64,000 nt of DNA from Albibacterium sp963696875 (GTDB lineage: Bacteria > Bacteroidota > Bacteroidia > Sphingobacteriales > Sphingobacteriaceae), in contig CAVOLQ010000001.1 of assembly GCA_963696875.1 (NCBI GenBank), positions 62,001 to 126,000 of the forward strand, in the 5' to 3' direction. Of this stretch, positions 55,270 to 63,937 are shown one piece after another; positions within the stretch are counted from its first letter, which is position 1; every line of letters starts with the position of its first letter. Both the position numbers and the translations under genes were made by a program. Under the pieces are notes generated by a model, which did not search any database, was not told the DNA's origin, and saw nothing but the letters and a program-made list of their open reading frames with translations.

Positions 55270-55617
55270 GATAGGTACTTATGAAATATTCTTGAATTAT
55301 TGATAACCGATTCCATTCTTTTTTGTTTGAAATCATTTTATAATATGTTGAAGGGGCTAGTTTATAATTTTCTATAATTTTTCCATCTTAATTTTATCAA
55401 ATCAATATTATAAACTTACCAAGTTTGACCTTTACACATTAGGATCACCTGAACTTTGTCGTAAATTATCTTCACCTCGACAACCGATCACTGAATACAA
55501 ATTATGGGATTCATTAAGAATAAATTGTTTTTGGATAGAATAAGTATTAAATAAATAGACAACAATCTCCGAATAGCTGTGTTAATATGGTTTTATAATT
55601 AAAAGCAGCCTGTTCAA
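55270..55617. other. Gene-free AT-rich intergenic stretch
   Basis: About 350 bases between the small lipoprotein (minus) and the DinB-like gene (plus). No ORF, terminator or repeat stands out; it probably holds the two divergent promoters, but no clean TAnnTTTG match was found. Confidence 0.5.
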
Positions 55618-56106
55618 ATGAAAACAGAAAAGTCTGAAGATCAATTACTGAGAGAACAGTTGGTAGATGTGATTATTCAAGGGAATGCCCATGCGAGCTT
55701 TCAGGAAGCAACTAAAGATATTGCAATAGCAAATATAGGTATTAAACCATTCGGCCTTCCTTATAGTATTTGGATGCTTGTGGAACATATTCGTACAACT
55801 CAGGCAGATATTTTGAACTTTTCACGGAATCCAGGGTATAAATCACCCAATTGGCCTGATGATTTCTGGCCAAAAGAAGAAGTGCCCGATGATCTTGGAA
55901 GATGGGATAAATCTCTTAAAAGATATAAACATGATCGTGATGTATTTGTAGCATTGATTCAAAATCCAGATAATGATCTGTACCGGCCGTTCCCATATGG
56001 GGAAGGGCAAAATCTATTAAGAGAAGCATTACTGATAGCCGATCACACGAGTTATCATGTAGGGGAAATTATTGTATTACGAAGATTGTTGAATGATTGG
56101 GATTAA
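55618..56106 (+). CDS. DinB-superfamily protein
   Basis: Four-helix bundle of the DinB/YfiT type, 162 residues, cytoplasmic. The three expected His ligands are visible: His in WMLVEHIRTTQ (about 60), and the pair in LLIADHTSYHVGEI (about 140-146, DHxxYHxGE). The family includes thiol-dependent metal enzymes; since the window has bshA, a bacillithiol-S-transferase-like role is possible but is an inference. Start MKTEKSEDQ fits. It has no partner gene and is followed by a gap with dispersed repeats. Confidence 0.85.
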   Translation: MKTEKSEDQLLREQLVDVIIQGNAHASFQEATKDIAIANIGIKPFGLPYSIWMLVEHIRTTQADILNFSRNPGYKSPNWPDDFWPKEEVPDDLGRWDKSLKRYKHDRDVFVALIQNPDNDLYRPFPYGEGQNLLREALLIADHTSYHVGEIIVLRRLLNDWD

Positions 56107-56313
56107 AAGAGGCCTTCTCTGAAGCTGCGTTTTTAGAATGTGTGCTTTTTAAGACATCAACAAAGGATTGCCCCGACAACAACGACCATACCTCTTATTA
56201 ACTATCAGTTTTTAGCCATCAGTCATCTAGCAGTTCTAGCAGATATTAGACAGCTGTACTGCCAAATCCTATCTGTTTATCCCACAATGCCTTTAGGCAC
56301 CCCCCGACCATAC

Positions 56314-56395
56314 TCACAAATGTGGCCTTGGAAGTCCCGGTAGTGATAGCATGCGTGCCAGCACTAAATTAACATAGGGACTTACGCAGCCACGA
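56314..56395. repeat. Dispersed ~80-base intergenic repeat, copy 2
   Basis: Same end sequences as 19354-19431: CACAAATGTGGCCTTGGAAG at the left and GACTTACGCAGCCACGA at the right. The inner part has diverged. The ends pair imperfectly (GTGGC...AAGTCCC against GGGACTT...GCCAC). The gap 56107-56441 also holds degenerate ATCAG-rich text at 56200-56231 and no gene. Confidence 0.65.
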
Positions 56396-56441
56396 GCTTT
56401 TTTGTTACTTTTTTCTCGGCAGAAAAAAGTAAGGCACCAAA

Positions 56442-57572
56442 TTAATACACAAATTTTAAACAGACTGGGCGACCGACGTTCAAGCTTATATCTGTGTAAG
56501 TCAACAAGCCCGTTTCTTTATCACGCTTAAACACGTAAATATCATCCGTGTCTTGATTTGCTACTAAAAGGAAGTTTCCAGTTGGATCGATTGCAAAGTT
56601 ACGGGGCATTTTTCCTCTAGAAGATTCCCGACCTACAAAGGTTAATTCTCCATTGTTTTGATCAATACTGTAGATAATAATTTCATTTAGATCGATACGA
56701 TTGGAGCCATATAAAAATTTGCCATCAGGTGAAACGTGAATATCCGCAGCACCAAATTTTCCTTCAAAGCCTTCGGGTATAATTGAAACTGTCTGAATCT
56801 CGCTAAGTGTACCGTCTTTATAATCAAAAGCGGTAATATCACCATCTAGTTCCCGTATGACATAAGCATATTTCCCATTTGGGTGAAAAGTAAAATGTCT
56901 AGGACCGCTTCCCTCAGGCAAAGAAACAAACTCTGGATCGGCAGGCTCTAAAGGATTAGAAACAGCATTGGCGTCAAATTTATAAACCCCTATTTTATCA
57001 GTTCCTAAATTTGGAGTAAACAAATATCGGTTGTCGGGTGAAATGACTGCGGCATGCATTCGTGAACGACCTTCTTTTCCGTCAACCATATTTCCTTTGT
57101 GATAAATAGCTTGAACTTCAGAACCGAGGGAACCATCAGGAAGGATAGGTACCGCAGCTAAACTTCCACTTCCATAATTAGCTGTAAAAACATATTTGCC
57201 TGTTTTATCAACTGAGACATAGCAGGGACCTCTACCGCCAGCAGATTCCTTATTCCTAAAAGTAAGGCTCCCGGTTCCTGCGTCATAAGCATAGGAATAC
57301 ACCATTCCTATCGTGTCTTCTCCAAATTCAGAAATTGCATAAACACTTTTTAAATCAGGTGATAACGCTAGGTAAGAAGGATTGTCTATGTCTGTTGTTT
57401 TGTTCTTATATTCAAGCTGCCCCGTTTCGCTGTCAAAAGTGTAGACATAAATTCCCTCACTAGTGCCAGTATTCGTATAGGTGCCAATAATAAGATCAAA
57501 TTTGGTTTCTGTTTTAGTGCACCCAAAAATAAATAAGGCACATAAAATAAAAAGTAGATAATGTTTTTTCAT
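56442..57572 (-). CDS. Lactonase of the 6-phosphogluconolactonase-like propeller type, exported lipoprotein
   Basis: Seven-bladed beta-propeller lactonase (Lactonase/YbhE family). I start at ATG 57572 (MKKHYLLFIL), which gives a type II signal ending FIFGC (Cys about 18); an upstream in-frame start (57605) adds 11 residues and has no support. Blades show GTYTNTGTSEGIYVYTFD, ISPDNRYLFTPNLGTD, LPEGSGPRHFTFHPNGKYAY and ESSRGKMPRNFAIDPTGNFLLV. The usual cytosolic role of opening 6-P-gluconolactone is unlikely for a lipoprotein; it could open a lactone made outside the membrane. It diverges from the sugar-dehydrogenase-like gene 280 bases away, with two shared palindromes between them. Confidence 0.88.
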   Translation of the reverse strand: MKKHYLLFILCALFIFGCTKTETKFDLIIGTYTNTGTSEGIYVYTFDSETGQLEYKNKTTDIDNPSYLALSPDLKSVYAISEFGEDTIGMVYSYAYDAGTGSLTFRNKESAGGRGPCYVSVDKTGKYVFTANYGSGSLAAVPILPDGSLGSEVQAIYHKGNMVDGKEGRSRMHAAVISPDNRYLFTPNLGTDKIGVYKFDANAVSNPLEPADPEFVSLPEGSGPRHFTFHPNGKYAYVIRELDGDITAFDYKDGTLSEIQTVSIIPEGFEGKFGAADIHVSPDGKFLYGSNRIDLNEIIIYSIDQNNGELTFVGRESSRGKMPRNFAIDPTGNFLLVANQDTDDIYVFKRDKETGLLTYTDISLNVGRPVCLKFVY

Positions 57573-57679
57573 GTTCGTTGAGCTGGTTTGAATTATATAT
57601 ACCAAACATAAACTTTACTCATCGTTTTTGCAAAATATTGCTTGATAAATTATATAATCATTAGTTTTTAAACAGAATA

Positions 57680-57755
57680 ATTTGCAAATGCAAATTCCTA
57701 ACCCTAACTTTAGAAGCTGGTTTTGACGTTTAAATGATCATGGATATTTGCAAAT
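57680..57755. promoter_or_regulatory. Two copies of ATTTGCAAAT palindrome (possible operators)
   Basis: ATTTGCAAAT occurs at 57680-57689 and again at 57746-57755, 66 bases apart, in the divergent gap between the lactonase lipoprotein and the dehydrogenase genes. Two perfect 10-base palindromes of the same sequence suggest a dimeric repressor site. Confidence 0.45.
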
Positions 57756-57852
57756 TTCAATTTTTGTTAAATTGATAAATATCTCAAAGTTTAATTAAAA
57801 ATCTTAGATCTATTTTACTAATAGCTTTTATTAAATAAACATAAAAAAATTA

Positions 57853-59277
57853 ATGAACTCAATTTCGACACCGTTCTGCAAAATTTCAAAAGCAATCCTT
57901 TTGCTTTTTGTTCCTTTTTTTATTCACGCACAAGAAAATCAAAGAAGTGCCCCACCCGTTAAAACACCAATAGCATTAAGATCGGATATAAAGATCAGCC
58001 ACGTCATGGATGTAGGGCAACAGGCGGTGCGCTTATTGAAAAACAATGTTTCTGGAGAATATTGGTATACTACTTTTGATGGTGATGTATATAAAATCGC
58101 TGATTTTGACACTGACAATGCTGTGTCGAAAAAAATGTTCTCGGCAAAAGACCATGGTATTACTAGATTGCAGGGTGCAGCATTTTTAAATAATACTTTG
58201 TTTTTATGTGGTAACATTTCTGTCAATGAGGGTAAAGGGACGAAAGGAAGAATGGTAAACTATAATTTGGATCTTCCGACGCCTGTCTTAACAGAAGTTT
58301 TCAATACTGTTGAGTATGGGACAAACGCCACAACCTTCGACCATGGATGGAATGCATTGGAGATTAGTCCGGATGGAAAATACATCTACGTTAATACAGG
58401 CGCTCGTACCGACCATGGCGAAGTTCAAGACAATAGAGGGGCTTACCCTAAAGCGCGTGACAATGCATTAACTGCTAAAGTATTCCGGTTTCCCGTTGAT
58501 TCCAAAAACTTACTCTTGGAGGATGATGAAGCCAAACTTAAGGCTAAGGGATATATATTCGCAGATGGGATAAGAAATGCTTATGATATGGCTTTCGATG
58601 GAGAAGAGAACCTTTTTGGAGTTGTAAACTCGGGTGATTATGACCACCCAGAAGATATGTTTTGGATCAGAGAAGGACACCATTATGGATTTCCTTGGAT
58701 CATGGGTGGAGTTGAAAATCCCCAACAACATTCTGGTTGGGTGCCTAATCCGGACACAGATCCTTTTATTAGCAAATTTGCTCATGCTTGGGTAGTAAAA
58801 TACTTTCATGATGATCCTGAATTTCCAAAAAAACCACAAGGTGTGAAGTTTTCGCCGGGTGTCCAAAACTTGGGACCGGATGCAAACGAGTATCGAGATA
58901 CTTTTACAGGAGAAGTGACAGACGGTGATATTACAGGAGTCCCAGTTAGTACTTTTAATGCACACAGCTCTCCACTAGCTCTCTTTTTTGACACAAAAAA
59001 TGAATTATCAAAAGAGTTCCGAGGAGATGGATTTGTAATAAGGCATACAGGGGGCGGTCGCGCAGGTGTAGCTAGTCCTTTGAGAAAAGAAGGGAAAGAC
59101 CTATTGCATTTAAAGATGAGCTATGATCCAACAGCGGATAATTACTTTGTTAAAACTACTCGATTGGTGGATGAATTTAATGCACCTACAGATGCCGTAT
59201 TGGATGGAAAGAACGTTTATATAATTGAATATTCTGCACGAGATAATGGAAGAATATGGAAAATCACGCTTCCATAA
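57853..59277 (+). CDS. Secreted glucose/sorbosone-dehydrogenase-like beta-propeller, paralog A
   Basis: Signal peptide ends IHAQ (about 26). The fold is the six-bladed propeller of soluble PQQ-type aldose and sorbosone dehydrogenases: DHGWNALEISPDGKYIYV, ADGIRNAYDMAFDGEENLFG (Arg-Asn at the cofactor-binding spot, about 240, but Gln of sGDH replaced by Tyr) and REGHHYGFPWIMGG (about 280). Length 474 fits. It is clearly paralogous to the protein at 60337-61827. It probably oxidises a sugar or related compound in the periplasm and passes electrons to the cytochrome c of the same cluster; cofactor and substrate are unproven. Confidence 0.82.
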   Translation: MNSISTPFCKISKAILLLFVPFFIHAQENQRSAPPVKTPIALRSDIKISHVMDVGQQAVRLLKNNVSGEYWYTTFDGDVYKIADFDTDNAVSKKMFSAKDHGITRLQGAAFLNNTLFLCGNISVNEGKGTKGRMVNYNLDLPTPVLTEVFNTVEYGTNATTFDHGWNALEISPDGKYIYVNTGARTDHGEVQDNRGAYPKARDNALTAKVFRFPVDSKNLLLEDDEAKLKAKGYIFADGIRNAYDMAFDGEENLFGVVNSGDYDHPEDMFWIREGHHYGFPWIMGGVENPQQHSGWVPNPDTDPFISKFAHAWVVKYFHDDPEFPKKPQGVKFSPGVQNLGPDANEYRDTFTGEVTDGDITGVPVSTFNAHSSPLALFFDTKNELSKEFRGDGFVIRHTGGGRAGVASPLRKEGKDLLHLKMSYDPTADNYFVKTTRLVDEFNAPTDAVLDGKNVYIIEYSARDNGRIWKITLP

Positions 59278-59423
59278 AAGGATAATAAATTAATGCATAA
59301 CCATGGATGGGTAATAGCTATTTTACATGAATAGCAATTCATTATATGGGAAAAAATGTACTTTCGTTTAATTAACACTAAATTATCACAAATCAATATT
59401 ATTATTATTTAAATTGTAAAAAC

Positions 59424-59888
59424 ATGAAAACAATCGAACGTAGATCCGTTTTGAAAAAACTTTTCGCCTCGGTGGTGGGAGTAACAGGTTTGGGACTTTT
59501 CGCTAAGGCTGAAGAGAAAGGAAACAATTCAACTAAGGAAGCTTTTAATATCGTAGGGGCGCAAAAGGCACCTCTTTTTTCGGGATCAACAACCTACAAT
59601 GGCTTAGTGTTTATTGCTGGAAAAGGTGCACATTTTGATGGTGATATCAAAGCTCATACCGATCATGTACTTAAGGAAGTGGAAAAGGAACTAATAAAAG
59701 CTGGTTCTTCAATGGAAAAAGTCTTAAAAGTTAATGTTTACCTTGCTGATTTGGCCGACTACAAGGCAATGAATGAAGTCTATCAGGGTCGCTTTGGAAG
59801 TAAACCGCCAGTGCGTACTACTGTGGCTACGTATGGAGGTGTACCGGGAGATTCATTAGTTGAGATAGACTGCATCGCATATAAATAG
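59424..59888 (+). CDS. Exported RidA/YjgF-family protein with Tat-like signal
   Basis: RidA enzymes hydrolyse reactive enamines or imines to ketones and ammonia, normally in the cytoplasm. This one begins MKTIERRSVLKKLFASVVGV, a twin-Arg signal (RRSVLKK), and a mature part from about residue 30. The trimer and active-site marks are intact: FIAGKGAHFDGD, VNVYLADLADYKAMNEVY, Arg131 in KPPVRTTVAT (the catalytic Arg of the archetype) and Glu148 in SLVEIDCIAYK. It lies between two sugar-dehydrogenase paralogs and 12 bases before a cytochrome c, so it may clear imines formed from amino sugars or amines. That is inference. Confidence 0.88.
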   Translation: MKTIERRSVLKKLFASVVGVTGLGLFAKAEEKGNNSTKEAFNIVGAQKAPLFSGSTTYNGLVFIAGKGAHFDGDIKAHTDHVLKEVEKELIKAGSSMEKVLKVNVYLADLADYKAMNEVYQGRFGSKPPVRTTVATYGGVPGDSLVEIDCIAYK

Positions 59889-59900
59889 ACATATACAACA

Positions 59901-60332
59901 ATGATGAAATATCATAAGACTGTTTTATTATTCTGCATAATTTTTGGTTTTGGAGCTCTAGTCTTATTGTCGTTTACAGCGAGTACGACGCAGGATCCAT
60001 GGGTAGCTCCAAAATCAGCAGATGCAATTAAAAATCCATTTCCTTTAGAGCCACTTACCCTTACTCAAGGAGAAGAGATTTATAGTATGTATTGCTGGCC
60101 CTGCCATGGTGATGAAGGCTATGGAGATGGAGCGGCGGGAGGTGCAATGGGTGTTTTGCCTGCAAACTTCCATGCTGAAAAAGTAAAGAAACAATCGGAT
60201 GGAGCATTATTCTGGAAATTAAGTAATGGACGAGGAAATATGCCACCATACAAAGAAGCTTTATCCGAAGAGCAAAGATGGCAACTCGTAGTTTATATCA
60301 GAGAATTAGGCAAAACCAAAAGTAAGAAATAA
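59901..60332 (+). CDS. Mono-heme cytochrome c, membrane-anchored
   Basis: N-terminal membrane or signal helix (LLFCIIFGFGALVLLSF, about 9-25) then a class I cytochrome c domain. Heme attachment CWPCH at residues 65-69; likely axial Met at 114 in GNMPPYKE. 143 residues, normal for a small periplasmic electron carrier. It is tightly packed: 12 bases after RidA and 4 bases before the second dehydrogenase paralog, which indicates one transcript and coupled translation. The best reading is electron acceptor for one or both dehydrogenases, handing on to the respiratory chain. Start MMKYHK; the second ATG is 3 bases on. Confidence 0.93.
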   Translation: MMKYHKTVLLFCIIFGFGALVLLSFTASTTQDPWVAPKSADAIKNPFPLEPLTLTQGEEIYSMYCWPCHGDEGYGDGAAGGAMGVLPANFHAEKVKKQSDGALFWKLSNGRGNMPPYKEALSEEQRWQLVVYIRELGKTKSKK

Positions 60333-60336
60333 TTAA

Positions 60337-61827
60337 ATGAATAATTTCAATAATAACGGCATCGAAATGGACCACCAGATCGGCTTAGTGAAAACCCTGA
60401 TGGTTGTTGCGTTATCTATATGTCTTTTTATTCCAGCCTTCTCACAAACAAAATCGGTTGTTAAACAGGAAGTGGTTTACCCAACTGCCCTGAAGGAAGA
60501 TATTAAAGTTGAATACGTGATGGACATAGGTTTGCAAGCTGTGCGAATCGTTCAGAATCCAACCACTGGCGACCTATGGTATAACACGTTTGATGGGAAT
60601 GTCTTCCGCATCAAAAACTTGAATAGCAAAAATCCTAGTGCGGAAAAAATATTTTCTTCCGAAGATCATGCAATTACCAGACTCCAGGGAATGGCATTTT
60701 CAGGAAATACGTTATTCTTAGCAGGAAACATATCAGTAAACGACGGAAAAGGCACAAAAGGAAGAATGGTTAAATATGATTTTTCAAAGAAAGGGAAACC
60801 TCAAATGACCGAAGTGTTTAATACTGTTGAATATGGTACAAATAAGACAACATTTGATCACGGATGGAATGCAATCAGGATAAGTCCCGATGGGAAATTT
60901 ATTTACATCACTACAGGCTCAAGAACCGATCATGGCGAGGTACAGGACAACGGAGGAGTTTATCCTAATGCGCGGGATAATGCTCTTACCGCGAAGATAT
61001 TTCGATTCCCAATTGATTCGGAAAACCTATTGTTGGAAAATGACGAGGCAAAGCTAAAGGCAAAAGGGTACATTTATGCAGAAGGAATAAGGAATGCTTT
61101 TGATATGAGCTTCGATCGGAATGGAAATCTGTTTGCCGTTGTGAATTCAGGGGATGCCGATCATAATGAAGATATGTTTTGGGTAAGAGAGGGGCATCAT
61201 TATGGTTTTCCTTGGATAATGGGAGGAACAGAAAATCCTCAGCAAAATCCACTTTGGCAGCCAAACTTAGAAGTAGATCACTATATCAATAGATTTGCTC
61301 ATGCATGGCTTGTAAAATACTTTCATAACGACCCCGACTTTCCAAAAAGACCGGTCGGTGTTAAATTCACGGCAGGTGTGCAAAACTTAGGACCTGATGC
61401 AAATGAATATCGCGGGCATTCAGGAAAGGTATTAGACGGGGACCTAACCGGGGTTACAACTAGCACATTCACTCCACATAGTTCACCCTTGGGTCTTGTA
61501 TTTGATAATGATCAGGCTCTAGGTGGAAACTATCAAGGCGATGGATTTGTAATTAGGTATTCTAATGGTGCCAGATCAAGTTTGATGAAACCCTTTACGG
61601 ACGAAGGGGCAGATTTATTGCATTTAAAACTGACCTATAGTGAAGCGGCCGACAACTATTTTGTAAAAACTACAAGGGTAGTCGATGGCTTTAAAGAGGC
61701 ATCAGACGCAATCTTGGTCGGTAATGACCTTTATGTTATCGAATATGCCGGAAGAACTGGAGGTAATTTATGGAAAATTACTTTCCCAAAAGATGCGAAT
61801 GCAAAGTCTGCTAAGAAAGTAAAATAG
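60337..61827 (+). CDS. Secreted glucose/sorbosone-dehydrogenase-like beta-propeller, paralog B
   Basis: Full-length paralog of 57853-59277. The start may be ATG 60337 or, better for a signal peptide, ATG 60367 (MDHQIGLVKTLMVVALSICL, ends PAFSQ). Motifs match paralog A: FDHGWNAIRISPDGKFIYIT, AEGIRNAFDMSFDRNGNLFA, REGHHYGFPWIMGG, then FAHAWLVKYFHNDPDFPKRP. The cofactor-site Arg-Asn is kept and the sGDH Gln position is Phe. Translation is probably coupled to the cytochrome c gene by the 4-base gap. Length about 486 matches the family. Two diverged copies flanking RidA and cytochrome c may act on different substrates or stereoisomers. Confidence 0.82.
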   Translation: MNNFNNNGIEMDHQIGLVKTLMVVALSICLFIPAFSQTKSVVKQEVVYPTALKEDIKVEYVMDIGLQAVRIVQNPTTGDLWYNTFDGNVFRIKNLNSKNPSAEKIFSSEDHAITRLQGMAFSGNTLFLAGNISVNDGKGTKGRMVKYDFSKKGKPQMTEVFNTVEYGTNKTTFDHGWNAIRISPDGKFIYITTGSRTDHGEVQDNGGVYPNARDNALTAKIFRFPIDSENLLLENDEAKLKAKGYIYAEGIRNAFDMSFDRNGNLFAVVNSGDADHNEDMFWVREGHHYGFPWIMGGTENPQQNPLWQPNLEVDHYINRFAHAWLVKYFHNDPDFPKRPVGVKFTAGVQNLGPDANEYRGHSGKVLDGDLTGVTTSTFTPHSSPLGLVFDNDQALGGNYQGDGFVIRYSNGARSSLMKPFTDEGADLLHLKLTYSEAADNYFVKTTRVVDGFKEASDAILVGNDLYVIEYAGRTGGNLWKITFPKDANAKSAKKVK

Positions 61828-61845
61828 AAAAAAAGAATACCCTAG

Positions 61846-62928
61846 ATGATAAAGACTATCTGCCTTTTTCTCGGAATGGTAGCTTCGGTGTTAGTGAATG
61901 CTCAAGCATTAGACAAGGAACTGTTTACGATCCCAGAGCAATATACCATCTTTAAAACCGAAGAAGAAATTTTAATTGATGGGAAGGATAATGAATCTGC
62001 TTGGTCTAAAGTTCCCTGGACCAAGCAGTTTAATGATATTAAAACAGGAAAGGAAAGCGGTTCTATCCTGTCCACTCGAGCTAAGATGTTGTGGGATGAT
62101 CAGTATCTATATGTTTATGCTTTCTTCCCGGAAACAGATATATGGGCCACTCTAAAAGAACACGATGCAACAGTGTACCAAGATAATGCTCTTGAGATTT
62201 TTATTGATACCGAAGGGACCGGACAAAATTATGTTGAATTTCAAATCAATGCTCTGGGTACCGTCTGGGATTTAATTATGCCAAAAGCCTATAGAAACAG
62301 CGGGCGGCCCATCAGTGACTGGGACATAAAAGGCCTTAGAAAGGCGGTGCATATAGAAGGAACGATCAATGACTCAAAGGATCAGGATCGTTATTGGAGC
62401 ATAGAAATGGCATTCCCGTTAAAGTCTCTTTTAATGGGGCAAAGAAAAATGCCGGATATAGGAACGATTTGGCGAATGAACTTATCGCGTGTGCAATGGC
62501 AACTACTCAAAGAAAAAGGGAGTTACAGTCGCAAAAAAGACGAGAGAGGAAGAGTGTTGCCTGCCGAGTATATCTCCTGGTCTACCCAAGGGATTGTAAA
62601 CTTCCACTATCCTGAAAGATGGGGCTATGTCCAGTTTAGTGATAAGGAGTCTGCTGCTGATTTTCTGGATGTAAATACAGAGAAAATAAAGCTCACTCTT
62701 TGGCATTGTTATTATTTGGAGCAAGCTTTCAAAAATAAGCATCAACGATATGCCGCTTCGATACTCGAATTGAAGAATGAGTATCCTGAGCTAAGCGAAG
62801 TTAATCTTGAAGGCATCGAGATTGAAGGCTCTCAATATCAATTCTGGATTCAATATAATTCATCCGATTCGTCAATACCTTCATTCGCAATTGATCACGA
62901 AGGAAAGGTAGAGATAGACGTTAGGTAG
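61846..62928 (+). CDS. Secreted CBM9-like carbohydrate-binding protein
   Basis: 360 residues with a signal peptide ending LVNAQ (about 20). The first two thirds (about 35-260) fold like carbohydrate-binding module 9: ILIDGKDNESAWSKVPWTKQ, AKMLWDDQYLYVYAFFPETD, VYQDNALEIFIDTEGTGQNY and YWSIEMAFPLKSLL. The last 90 residues are helical with a small beta end. CBM9 domains bind sugar ends, and solo proteins of this type are common in Bacteroidota sugar-oxidation or glycan loci. It follows the second dehydrogenase by 18 bases, so it belongs to the same transcript. A strong terminator follows it. Confidence 0.88.
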   Translation: MIKTICLFLGMVASVLVNAQALDKELFTIPEQYTIFKTEEEILIDGKDNESAWSKVPWTKQFNDIKTGKESGSILSTRAKMLWDDQYLYVYAFFPETDIWATLKEHDATVYQDNALEIFIDTEGTGQNYVEFQINALGTVWDLIMPKAYRNSGRPISDWDIKGLRKAVHIEGTINDSKDQDRYWSIEMAFPLKSLLMGQRKMPDIGTIWRMNLSRVQWQLLKEKGSYSRKKDERGRVLPAEYISWSTQGIVNFHYPERWGYVQFSDKESAADFLDVNTEKIKLTLWHCYYLEQAFKNKHQRYAASILELKNEYPELSEVNLEGIEIEGSQYQFWIQYNSSDSSIPSFAIDHEGKVEIDVR

Positions 62929-62940
62929 GAGGTAGGTGAT

Positions 62941-62984
62941 AGACTTGCGATTCTCTGTTTATCTTGAAAGTGAATCGCAAGTCT
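62941..62984 (+). terminator. 13-base-pair terminator hairpin after the CBM9-like gene
   Basis: AGACTTGCGATTC (62941-62953) pairs perfectly with GAATCGCAAGTCT (62972-62984). The T-run is poor, so rho-independent action is likely but not sure. It separates the plus-strand cluster from fabI on the minus strand. Confidence 0.65.
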
Positions 62985-62989
62985 CTTAA

Positions 62990-63025
62990 TATCAGCTTTG
63001 AGCTGTCAGCTATTCACTGACCACC
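62990..63025. repeat. Degenerate ATCAGCT-type intergenic repeat
   Basis: TATCAGCTTTGAGCTGTCAG at 62990-63009 closely matches the reverse complement of 37254-37276. It lies between the terminator and the fabI stop. Confidence 0.4.
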
Positions 63026-63030
63026 CATCA

Positions 63031-63855
63031 CTACAGTTCTTTATCCATCATTTCGTCAATGATCAACTGGCTTACTCCCGTGAAAGAGAATCCTCCATCA
63101 TGGAATAGGTTTTGCATCGTAACCATTTTCGTGAGGTCAGAGAACAAAGTAACAGTGTAATCAGCACATTCATCTGCCGTCGCATTCCCTAATGGGGACA
63201 TTTTATCGGCGTAATCAACAAAACCATCAAAGCCTTTCACTCCAGAACCTGCTGTAGTACGGGTAGGGGATTGACTTATTGTGTTGATTCTAACATTCTT
63301 CTTAACACCGTATTGGTAACCGAAATTCCGAGCAATACTTTCCAATAAAGATTTAGCGTCAGCCATGTCGTTGTAGTCTGGGAAAACACGTTGAGCTGCG
63401 ATATAAGATAGTGCAACTACGGATCCCCATTCATTAATGGCATCTTTTTTCATAGCAGTTTGTAAAATACGATGTAAACTGATGGATGAAATATCAAAAC
63501 CCTTATGCATGAAATCGTAGTTGTTTTCTGTATAGTGGATTCCTTTACGAACATTTATGCTCATGCCGATTGAATGTAGAATAAAATCGACTCCTCCACC
63601 AAAATGCTCAATAGCTTTATCAAATAAATTATCTAAATCCTCTTGACTGGTTACATCCGCAGGGACGATCGGAGCGTCATTGCACTGCTTTGAAAGCGCG
63701 TTAATCGTTCCCATGCGCAAAGCAACTGGAGCATTGGTAAGGATGATTTCTGCACCTTCTTCCACGCAACGAAGTGCGGTTTTCCAGGCGATGGAACGAT
63801 CGTCTAATGCGCCGAAAATAATTCCCTTTTTTCCTTTTAAAAGATTGTAAGCCAT
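63031..63855 (-). CDS. fabI: Enoyl-ACP reductase FabI
   Basis: NADH-dependent last step of fatty-acid elongation, cytoplasm. Start MAYNLLKGKKGIIFGALDDRSI is the FabI form of the Rossmann motif (residues about 13-22). The catalytic pair is visible as YNDMADAKSLL (Tyr x6 Lys, about 160), the substrate loop as VKGFDGFVDY, and the upstream Tyr of the second FabI motif in ALSYIAAQRVFPDYN. Length 274 is typical. It is followed on its upstream side by the end of recN on the same strand, the order often found in these bacteria. Confidence 0.96.
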   Translation of the reverse strand: MAYNLLKGKKGIIFGALDDRSIAWKTALRCVEEGAEIILTNAPVALRMGTINALSKQCNDAPIVPADVTSQEDLDNLFDKAIEHFGGGVDFILHSIGMSINVRKGIHYTENNYDFMHKGFDISSISLHRILQTAMKKDAINEWGSVVALSYIAAQRVFPDYNDMADAKSLLESIARNFGYQYGVKKNVRINTISQSPTRTTAGSGVKGFDGFVDYADKMSPLGNATADECADYTVTLFSDLTKMVTMQNLFHDGGFSFTGVSQLIIDEMMDKEL

Positions 63856-63937
63856 AATTTTTATTTAATTGTATGATTCCTGTCTATATTCTTGTTTTAT
63901 ATCCAAAGGTTGGAAAAAAACCAGAGAGTAAAAAGTT

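Noticed and set aside
58510..58994. Minus-strand open frames over the dehydrogenase gene
   Set aside because: Shadow frames of a well-supported plus-strand coding sequence.
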